Assembly (NCBI GenBank): GCA_045613305.1
Contig: JAZLAU010000030.1
Coordinates: 1 to 50,573 of the forward strand
Length of the DNA stretch: 50,573 nucleotides
Direction: 5' to 3'
DNA from: SFTJ01 sp045613305
Lineage (GTDB): Bacteria > Bacteroidota > Bacteroidia > Bacteroidales > Muribaculaceae
Position 1 is the stretch's first letter. Each line of letters opens with the position of its first letter. The notes below the pieces were generated by a model that was given only the letters and a program-made list of their open reading frames with translations, was not told the DNA's origin and searched no databases. Below, piece by piece: positions 44,257 to 50,573 of this stretch. The translations under genes and the position numbers were made by a program.

Positions 44257-46194
44257 TTAAAAGTTTGTCATCGACTCAATTTCTTGAGCAAATTCATCTG
44301 CAAAGGTAGTAATTTTTTTCGTACCTTGGTCACCTGCGCCTTGTTTTCTTACAGAAACTTCTTCATTTTCTGCTTCTTTTTCGCCTACAATCACCATATA
44401 TGGGATTCGCTTAAGCTCATTGTCGCGAATTTTCTTGCCGATTTTTTCGTTTCTGTCGTCTACACTTGCGCGGATATCCTTTTCGGCCAACATATTAACA
44501 ACCTTTTGCGCATAGTCGTTATATTTTTCACTAATTGGCAACACCACTACTTGGTCTGGCGCCAACCACAATGGCAACTTGCCTGCTGTGTGTTCAAGAA
44601 GAACGGCTACAAAGCGTTCCATTGAACCGAATGGCGCACGGTGAATCATGATTGGACGGTGCTTCTTGTTGTCGCTACCTGTATATTCCAAGCCAAAGCG
44701 TTCTGGCAAGTTATAGTCAACCTGAATTGTACCCAATTGCCAACGGCGGCCCAATGCATCCTTTACCATAAAGTCAAGCTTTGGTCCGTAGAATGCTGCT
44801 TCGCCAAGTTCGGTACGTGCCTTCAAGCCCTTTTCTTCGCAAGCTTCAATGATAGCACGCTCTGCCTTTTCCCAGTTTTCGTCAGTACCAACATATTTTT
44901 GCTTGTTATTTGGGTCACGCAACGAAATCTGTGCCTCGAAGTTTTGGAAATTCAACGCCTTAAAGATGTAGAAAATGATATCCATAACCTTCAAGAACTC
45001 GTCCTTCAATTGTTCTGAAGTACAATATAGGTGCGCGTCATCTTGAGTAAAGCCTCTAACGCGGGTCAAACCGTGAAGTTCACCACTTTGCTCATAACGA
45101 TACACTGTACCAAATTCTGCAAAACGCAATGGAAGGTCCTTATATGAACGTGGAGATGTCTTATAGATTTCGCAGTGGTGAGGGCAGTTCATTGGCTTAA
45201 GCATGTATTCTTCGCCTTCTTCTGGAGTTTGTATTGGTTGGAATGAATCCTTACCATACTTTGCATAGTGGCCTGAAGTGATATACAATTGCTTGTTACC
45301 AATGTGCGGAGTGATTACTTGTTGGTAACCATAACGCTTTTGAATCTTGCGCAAGAATTGTTCCAAACGGTCGCGCAATGCTGTACCCTTTGGCAACCAC
45401 AATGGCAAACCTTGGCCAACGTTTTGCGAAAATGCAAACAATTCCATTTCCTTACCAATCTTGCGGTGGTCGCGCTTCTTTGCTTCTTCCAATAGTTGCA
45501 AATATTCGTCAAGCATCGACTTCTTAGGGAATGAAACGCCATACACGCGCAACATTTGCTTACGCTTTTCATCACCACGCCAGTATGCACCAGCAAGCGA
45601 CAATATCTTCACTGCCTTAATGGCACCTGTGTTTGGCAAGTGTGGGCCACGGCACAAGTCTGTAAACGCGCCTTGTGTGTAGGTGGTGATATGGCCGTCT
45701 TCCAATTCGCTAATCAATTCGCACTTGTAGGTTTCGCCTCTTGCGCCAAACATTTCTAATGCGTCAACCTTTGAAATATCTTTGCGAATCACTTCTTCTT
45801 TCTTCGAAGCAAGTTCTTGCATCTTCTTTTCAATCTTCTCAAAATCGGCTTGGGTCAATTGGTTTTCTCCTGGGTCGATATCATAGTAGAATCCGTTTTC
45901 GATTGCCGGACCGATACCGAACTGAATGCCTTGGTAAAGTTCTTGCAAAGCCTCAGCCAACAAGTGTGCCGAGGTGTGCCAGAATGCGTGCTTACCTTCT
46001 GCATCTTCCCACTTAAACAATTTTATCTCTCCATCGTTACAAATTGGACGAGATATGTCCCATTCTTCACCGTTTACTGTAGCAGCCAAAACTTCACGAG
46101 CCAATCGTGGGCTGATACTTTCTGCAATTTGATATGGTGTTACACCTTGCTCAAACTGCTTTACGCTTCCATCTGGAAAAGTTATATTCATCAT
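44257..46194 (-). CDS. thrS: Threonine--tRNA ligase
   Basis: The 645-residue class II synthetase charges tRNA-Thr. Domains: TGS (about 1-62), editing domain with HTSAH (73-77) and CRGPHLPNTG, catalytic core (about 245-540) with MLKPMNCPHHCEIY (zinc Cys), motif 2 at RYEQSGELHGLTRVRGFTQD and motif 3 at GSMERFVAVLLEH, then the anticodon-binding domain. It leads the thrS-infC-rpmI-rplT operon. A second ATG at 46191 could be the true start; the difference is one residue. Confidence 0.97.
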   Translation of the reverse strand: MMNITFPDGSVKQFEQGVTPYQIAESISPRLAREVLAATVNGEEWDISRPICNDGEIKLFKWEDAEGKHAFWHTSAHLLAEALQELYQGIQFGIGPAIENGFYYDIDPGENQLTQADFEKIEKKMQELASKKEEVIRKDISKVDALEMFGARGETYKCELISELEDGHITTYTQGAFTDLCRGPHLPNTGAIKAVKILSLAGAYWRGDEKRKQMLRVYGVSFPKKSMLDEYLQLLEEAKKRDHRKIGKEMELFAFSQNVGQGLPLWLPKGTALRDRLEQFLRKIQKRYGYQQVITPHIGNKQLYITSGHYAKYGKDSFQPIQTPEEGEEYMLKPMNCPHHCEIYKTSPRSYKDLPLRFAEFGTVYRYEQSGELHGLTRVRGFTQDDAHLYCTSEQLKDEFLKVMDIIFYIFKALNFQNFEAQISLRDPNNKQKYVGTDENWEKAERAIIEACEEKGLKARTELGEAAFYGPKLDFMVKDALGRRWQLGTIQVDYNLPERFGLEYTGSDNKKHRPIMIHRAPFGSMERFVAVLLEHTAGKLPLWLAPDQVVVLPISEKYNDYAQKVVNMLAEKDIRASVDDRNEKIGKKIRDNELKRIPYMVIVGEKEAENEEVSVRKQGAGDQGTKKITTFADEFAQEIESMTNF

Positions 46195-46255
46195 TTTTTA
46201 TATTTAATTGTTTCGCCGTGTCATACAACAACACAGCATTATTTAAAATCGATCG

Positions 46256-46286
46256 CAAAATTAATCAATTATTCACTAATAACGAA
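46256..46286 (-). promoter_or_regulatory. Candidate promoter of the thrS operon
   Basis: On the minus strand TTCG (46283-46286), 19 bases, then TAATTTTG (46256-46263), about 60 bases before thrS. The -7 box is exact and the -33 box has one mismatch. Confidence 0.55.
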
Positions 46287-46326
46287 ACTATTTTGCGCAT
46301 AAATTTCACTTATTTTCAGCATTTTA

Positions 46327-48378
46327 TCAGCGCGACATTCGCTTCAGCACATTATACGATGGCAATATGCCCAATTCGCCTGCCTTGCTCAAATCTGAAA
46401 GGCCCTTTTCTTTGTTGCCCAAGCGAAGATACGCCAAGCCTCTATTATAATACGCTTCGCCAAAGTCGGGTTTTTCATTCACTGCTTTAGTATAAGCACT
46501 TATGGCTGCCGTATCATCTTGCATAAGCATATATATGTTGCCCATATTATAAACGGCATACACATTCTTTGGCGAATAAGTCAGCACGCTATCCAAATCG
46601 GCAATTATCTCATTATATAGCATTGCATCCTTTCTGCCACCCAGCATTGCTCGGCTCGCCATATCAGCGGCCTTGCCGGTGCTGTTGTCCACACTCGACT
46701 TCATCTCATCGAGTTTCATTTTCACATAGCGCGCATGCGCTCTTGCAAAATAGGCCAAAGCAAACTTCGGGCTCTTTGCTATTGCCTTGTTTAGGTCGGT
46801 CAAAGCAGCGTCTGGATTCTTTACCATCATGAAGTCGATTGCGCGGGCAAAATAATCAATCGAACGCGCGTCGGCTGTTGATATCAAACCCGTAAAATAT
46901 TCTATAGAACTAAAGTGCTTATTGATATTATCTTCTTGCAATCGCGACTCCGAATTTGTGAGCACCAATGTGAATGGCAAAATGCGGGTGTCATTAATTT
47001 CGCTCAACTCCTTAACGTAGTTAGTGGTTTCACGCAATTTGTTGCTCACATCATAGTACGACAAGAAGAACATTGGTTCCGGGTCGATTTGATAATTACG
47101 GTCTTGAACACGTCCTCGCGTTTTATTTTCATATTTTGGAGTTATCTTGCTGTCGGTTTCCACAGTGAGCAGTGTGTTAAATTTATTCATCACTGCCGAT
47201 TCACTTTCAACCTCCTCACGAGCATCTTCTTCGTCTTTCGACGGGTCGTATTCCTCTATGCGCTTTTTCTCCTTCTGCAGAGCACGAACTTTGTTATAGT
47301 CCTGCTCACCGCCCTTCATATCGCCCATTTTGCGCTTGCACTCGCTGCGCGCAAACAGACCGGCCTCAAAGTCGGGATACCTTTCAAGCACCAAGTCATA
47401 ATCCTTTATGGCCTTATCATACTGCCCAGTCTTATAATAAAGCAACGCTCTGTTATAGCGTGCCATAAAATTCTGAGGGTCGCTTCTCAACACATAAGAG
47501 AAGTCGCCTATAGCCTTATCGTTTTCGCTAACCTCAACATTAAGCAAACCGCGATTAAATCGAGCCGTTACGCTTGTAGGGTCTAATTCTATGGCATAGT
47601 CATAATCGGCCATGGCTCCGAAATAGTCGTCAAGGTTATATTTCATAAACGCGCGATTAATAAAGTAGCCTGCATAATGTGGCTCAAGGGTGATGGCCTC
47701 ATTCATATCAGACAGTGCTGCTTTATAATCCTTGTCGCGACTCATCGATATTTGCGAACGGATTACGTAGGCTGTAGCAATATTTTTCGTTATAGAAATA
47801 CACTTATTCACATCTTCCAACGCCCTTGCCGTGTCGCCGCTCACAAGCATCAGCTGTGCCCTTGCCAAATAACCTCGGTCGTAGTTTGGATAGAGTTTCA
47901 AAAGTGAGCTGTAGGTGCTTTCCGAACCTGCGTAATCTTTCAACTCCTCTTGACAGATGGCTTTATTTATCAAAAACACCTTTTCTTCAGGTAGATATTT
48001 CAAGCCCATGTCATAGTCGGCTATCGCCTCTTCATTCTTGTTGAGGGTTTGGCGGGCTATTCCTCGCACCTGATATGCGTCTACTATAAACGGATTTATC
48101 TCCAACGCTTTATTGCAGTCTTCTTCTGCACCGCTATAGTCGTCAAGGTTAATTTTTGCAACTGCCCTATAAAAATACGGCTCTGCCAAATATGGCTTTG
48201 CCTTTATAACCTGGTTAAAGTATTGTATCGACAACACATAATCTTCAAAGTATAATGCATTTCGACCTATGTTTAGCACTTGTTCGGTATTAATCTGTGC
48301 CGCTCCACTCACGGGCAACAGCAACATTATATATATAAATACGCGAAGTATATTGTTTCTTATATTTTGCATCCTCAT
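46327..48378 (-). CDS. Secreted tetratricopeptide-repeat protein
   Basis: The 683-residue protein has a signal peptide (about 1-27, ending GAA). At least eight TPR units fill about 30-365 (for example AEPYFYRAVAKINLDDYSGA and TARALEDVNKCISI). A charged linker rich in Glu and Lys follows (about 368-395). A middle region of unknown fold (about 400-500) precedes three more TPRs near the end (ALAYFARAHARY, NVYAVYNMGNIYML, AYYNRGLAYLRL). TPRs bind partner proteins, so a periplasmic scaffold role is likely but the partner is unknown. A TATCTTTG element lies at 48398-48405. Confidence 0.88.
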   Translation of the reverse strand: MRMQNIRNNILRVFIYIMLLLPVSGAAQINTEQVLNIGRNALYFEDYVLSIQYFNQVIKAKPYLAEPYFYRAVAKINLDDYSGAEEDCNKALEINPFIVDAYQVRGIARQTLNKNEEAIADYDMGLKYLPEEKVFLINKAICQEELKDYAGSESTYSSLLKLYPNYDRGYLARAQLMLVSGDTARALEDVNKCISITKNIATAYVIRSQISMSRDKDYKAALSDMNEAITLEPHYAGYFINRAFMKYNLDDYFGAMADYDYAIELDPTSVTARFNRGLLNVEVSENDKAIGDFSYVLRSDPQNFMARYNRALLYYKTGQYDKAIKDYDLVLERYPDFEAGLFARSECKRKMGDMKGGEQDYNKVRALQKEKKRIEEYDPSKDEEDAREEVESESAVMNKFNTLLTVETDSKITPKYENKTRGRVQDRNYQIDPEPMFFLSYYDVSNKLRETTNYVKELSEINDTRILPFTLVLTNSESRLQEDNINKHFSSIEYFTGLISTADARSIDYFARAIDFMMVKNPDAALTDLNKAIAKSPKFALAYFARAHARYVKMKLDEMKSSVDNSTGKAADMASRAMLGGRKDAMLYNEIIADLDSVLTYSPKNVYAVYNMGNIYMLMQDDTAAISAYTKAVNEKPDFGEAYYNRGLAYLRLGNKEKGLSDLSKAGELGILPSYNVLKRMSR

Positions 48379-48397
48379 TACTGATTATTCTAATCTA

Positions 48398-48405
48398 CAA
48401 AGATA
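48398..48405 (-). promoter_or_regulatory. Candidate -7 element of the TPR gene
   Basis: TATCTTTG on the minus strand, 19 bases upstream of the ATG at 48378, fits TAnnTTTG. No -33 match lies at 20 bases. Confidence 0.45.
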
Positions 48406-48557
48406 TGGCATTCAAACCACCTAAGTTGTCTTAAACCGACTGCTTTAATAAAGTTTAACTACAAATTTACTCATTTAGGCACAACTATATAGCCTTTGGG
48501 GGCATTTATTTCAAAAAAAATCACGAAATTTGAATTTTAATTGAAAACTATATTATA

Positions 48558-49436
48558 ATGAGAAAATCTGTAACTATAATAACACTTTTATGCCTTGCTC
48601 TTTCAACCGCCGACGCTAACGCCGCCGAATGGTTTTTCAAGAAAAAGAAGAAAACGAAAGAGAAAGAAACAATCGAAGAAGTTCAGCAAGAAATTAATGC
48701 CGAAGATGACAAAGCAAAACAATTTGTCATTACTAATCCAGGCAAACAATTTTCTGGCGAATGGACTATCAAGAAACTAAAAAACAAGAAAATCAGCACC
48801 GAAGAACGAGCATTTCTTAACTTCAATACCGAGACCGGCCTACTTTACGGCAACAACGGTTGCAATGTTATAAATGGCGAATTTAAACTTGAAGGTCGTC
48901 ATATTTCTTTCAACAACATTCTCACCACAAGCCGCGAGTGCGCCTACAGTTCGAGCAGCAAAAACATAATGAAAGCACTTGCCGATGTGCACGAACTTAA
49001 CATCGTTGAGGAAAACGGAATTGAATACCTAATACTTCTCAACAAGCACTCAAACGAACTGCTTTATCTAAAGCGTCACAACTTCGACTTTGCCAACGGA
49101 GCTTGGACTGTTACTGAAATTGATGGCGAACTAACAAACTCAAACGATGTGAAAATAGTTATCGATACCGACCAACTAAAACTGCACGGCAACACTGGCT
49201 GCAACATCATTAACGGCGAGATTACAATCGACAGCAACAAACATCACGCGATTCAGTTTGAAAATATCACTTCAACCCGAAAGATGTGCCCAAACATCAA
49301 CCGCGAAACTGCACTGCTCGTTGCGCTTGAAGAAACAGTATCAATAAAACTGATTGACGACAACCACATCAATCTGATTGACAACAAAGGCACTGCCGTG
49401 GTTGCCCTTAAACGACTTAATCTTTCTCAAGATTAA
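48558..49436 (+). CDS. Secreted protein with two META domains (HslJ-like)
   Basis: The 292-residue protein has a signal peptide (about 1-22), a Lys/Glu-rich linker (about 27-55) and two META (DUF306) domains, about 68-175 and 182-290. Each contains the same core: GNNGCNVINGEF followed by FNNILTTSRECA in the first, and GNTGCNIINGEI followed by FENITSTRKMCP in the second. META domains occur in HslJ and other envelope stress proteins. A periplasmic role is likely but unspecific. A weak GAAATTTG element (48525-48532) precedes the ATG. Confidence 0.85.
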   Translation: MRKSVTIITLLCLALSTADANAAEWFFKKKKKTKEKETIEEVQQEINAEDDKAKQFVITNPGKQFSGEWTIKKLKNKKISTEERAFLNFNTETGLLYGNNGCNVINGEFKLEGRHISFNNILTTSRECAYSSSSKNIMKALADVHELNIVEENGIEYLILLNKHSNELLYLKRHNFDFANGAWTVTEIDGELTNSNDVKIVIDTDQLKLHGNTGCNIINGEITIDSNKHHAIQFENITSTRKMCPNINRETALLVALEETVSIKLIDDNHINLIDNKGTAVVALKRLNLSQD

Positions 49437-49468
49437 ATATTCATCTCCCCTCTACTAAATTTACTTTG

Positions 49469-49499
49469 GCGGAATCCTCGTTTGGATTCCGCTTTTTTT
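49469..49499 (+). terminator. Intrinsic terminator after the META protein
   Basis: A 9-bp stem (GCGGAATCC with GGATTCCGC) with a 6-base loop is followed by T7. Confidence 0.9.
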
Positions 49500-49738
49500 A
49501 CAACTCATTCTTCGCCCAACTCACCTTTATAGCACACCCGCACGCTCAAAGCACCACCACAGCACTTTAGCAAACTCTGTTCGGCAATATCCTCAACGGC
49601 ATCGGCTAATAATGCCGTCGACTGAAACACTTTACGAATACACAAAAAAACTCCAATCAGCCGCTCATTTCAGACCACAATACAGTTACACTCCGTAACA
49701 CACCATACTTCTGACAACAAACGCCGGCTCTTGCAACA

Positions 49739-49777
49739 AAAAAAACAAGAGGCAAACCGTTAAATCGGCTTGCCTCT
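49739..49777 (-). terminator. Terminator of the pRiA4b ORF-3-like gene
   Basis: On the minus strand AGAGGCAAGCCG and CGGTTTGCCTCT pair around a 6-base loop, followed by TGTTTTTTTT. The 240 bases between this element and the META terminator (49500-49738) hold no supported gene. Confidence 0.8.
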
Positions 49778-49823
49778 ACAATTATCAAGAATTAATATTT
49801 TCCTTATTTTAAAATTTTGACCA

Positions 49824-50366
49824 TTACAAGTCCTCGCCTTCTATACCTTCAAGCGATGACAATTCTTCTTCGTCATAGCCTTGGTCGCCATAGAAGTCTT
49901 CATCAATGTCGCCTATAGTTGCACTTGCAACATCCATCTTGCTGTCAAAAACATCAATGTCCATCAACTGCACTGGAGGACGGCCTTCCTTGCGTTGGCA
50001 CAATGGGTCATGAAGTATCTTTCCTGTAATGATTTCCTTCATTTCCATATAGAATTGACGACCTGTAACATAGTCGAACATAAAGGTCAACTTTTGGCCC
50101 TCGTCTTCTATAAGTTCACTCAACTGAGTGTCTTCCATCAACCATACGTCATCGTCGCTGTCATCATCCATCTCCATTTGAGTTACTTCCACACGCTTCG
50201 ACCAATCATCGTCACATATATAGAAGGAATCCAATTGGTTTCTATCATAATTAACCGCTTCAAGAATGGCGTTTCTCAATCTCATAAAAGTATCGTCGGA
50301 ATCAATCAAGATTTCCAACTTGAAGTTTTCAACTTCATCTGAAACAATACGAAATTTGTAAAGCAT
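49824..50366 (-). CDS. Plasmid pRiA4b ORF-3-like family protein
   Basis: The 180-residue acidic protein begins MLYKFRIVSDEVENFKLEI and contains DDTFMRLRNAILEAVNYD, DSFYICDDDWSK and QKLTFMFDYVTGRQFYMEM, the pattern of the pRiA4b ORF-3 family. The C-terminal 40 residues are Asp/Glu-rich. The family is sometimes labelled a passenger of IS1096, but no transposase or terminal repeat is present here, so it is a chromosomal gene. Function is unknown. Confidence 0.82.
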   Translation of the reverse strand: MLYKFRIVSDEVENFKLEILIDSDDTFMRLRNAILEAVNYDRNQLDSFYICDDDWSKRVEVTQMEMDDDSDDDVWLMEDTQLSELIEDEGQKLTFMFDYVTGRQFYMEMKEIITGKILHDPLCQRKEGRPPVQLMDIDVFDSKMDVASATIGDIDEDFYGDQGYDEEELSSLEGIEGEDL

Positions 50367-50499
50367 ATTTTATAATCAATATTATCGTTTTATTACTGCG
50401 AAATTAATAACAAAAAATTAATTCATACTATAAAAAAGCAATTATTTTTCTTCTCTTTTACAAATTATTTCTTATAAGAATTTTTCTTAAAAACAATCG

Positions 50500-50519
50500 C
50501 CCGCCATAATTATGGCGGG
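50500..50519. repeat. Perfect 20-base palindrome
   Basis: CCCGCCATAA followed directly by its complement TTATGGCGGG. On the minus strand it is followed by CGATTGTTTTT, so it may be a terminator for a gene beyond the right edge; an operator site is the alternative. Confidence 0.5.
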
Positions 50520-50573
50520 GGGTTGCATTATTTATTTCAAAATGTTTATTTTATCACTTAATAACACCATATT

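Noticed and set aside
49824..50366. Insertion-sequence origin of the pRiA4b ORF-3-like gene
   Set aside because: No transposase, terminal inverted repeats or target duplications are visible around it.
1..50573. CRISPR array, prophage or integrated element
   Set aside because: No regularly spaced repeats, integrase, phage structural gene or att-type repeat next to the tRNAs was seen.

Overview
The window looks like chromosomal DNA from a member of the order Bacteroidales (gut Bacteroidaceae, Prevotellaceae or Muribaculaceae-like). Evidence: promoters of the Bacteroidetes type (TTTG, about 20 bases, TAnnTTTG) at many starts; a PPi-dependent phosphofructokinase; a TamB-like gene beside nadE; a DoxX family/tpiA/SPOR/folE cluster; a pyrG-like gene directly before yidC; a fusion of a TGS domain with a uridine-kinase-like domain; and a T9SS-like C-terminal module. 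I see no phage, insertion sequence, integrase or CRISPR array. Most of the window is core housekeeping sequence.

Layout. 1-6323 (minus): nadE, then a tamB-like gene cut by the window edge. 6481-9156 (plus): a PAS-type sensor with no visible output domain and a family 2 glycosyltransferase. 9393-13905 (minus): an NfeD-type membrane serine protease, a catalytically degenerate M16 peptidase homologue, and PPi-phosphofructokinase. 14372-14445: tRNA-Met. 14689-16365 (minus): TGS/uridine-kinase-like protein. 16571-20319 (plus): a strongly altered CTP synthase homologue and yidC. 20497-27009 (plus): TM2 protein, GH25 lysozyme, two envelope proteins of unknown function, a phosphopantetheinyl transferase, a C69 dipeptidase and a DUF3108 protein. 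27088-29348 (minus): two overlapping genes for secreted proteins. 29578-30318 (plus): cutC. 30430-38100 (minus): a transglutaminase-like protein, then a lipoprotein/MBL hydrolase/lepA/hflX group. 38610-38886 (minus): tRNA-Leu and two identical tRNA-Gly. 39027-42307 (minus): DoxX family, tpiA, SPOR, folE. 42363-42610 (minus): a structured RNA that I take for the Bacteroidales-1/6S RNA. 42904-46194 (minus): thrS-infC-rpmI-rplT. 46327-48378 (minus): TPR protein. 48558-49436 (plus): double META-domain protein. 49824-50366 (minus): pRiA4b ORF-3-like protein.

The most interesting item is the pyrG-like gene at 16571-18121. It keeps the CTP synthase fold signatures and occupies the place before yidC where Bacteroidales normally have pyrG. 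However, the P-loop lysine, one Mg ligand, the UTP-binding loop, the glutaminase cysteine, the catalytic histidine and the oxyanion-hole glycines are all changed. A cysteine-rich stretch (eight Cys in 34 residues) stands where the UTP loop should be. The reading frame is intact, so this looks like a maintained pseudoenzyme or a protein with a new, possibly metal-binding, role. Second-rank items are the 6S-like RNA whose terminator overlaps the next operon's promoter, the M16 subunit without its zinc site, the output-less PAS protein, and a transglutaminase-like protein with a second, cysteine-less copy of the fold.
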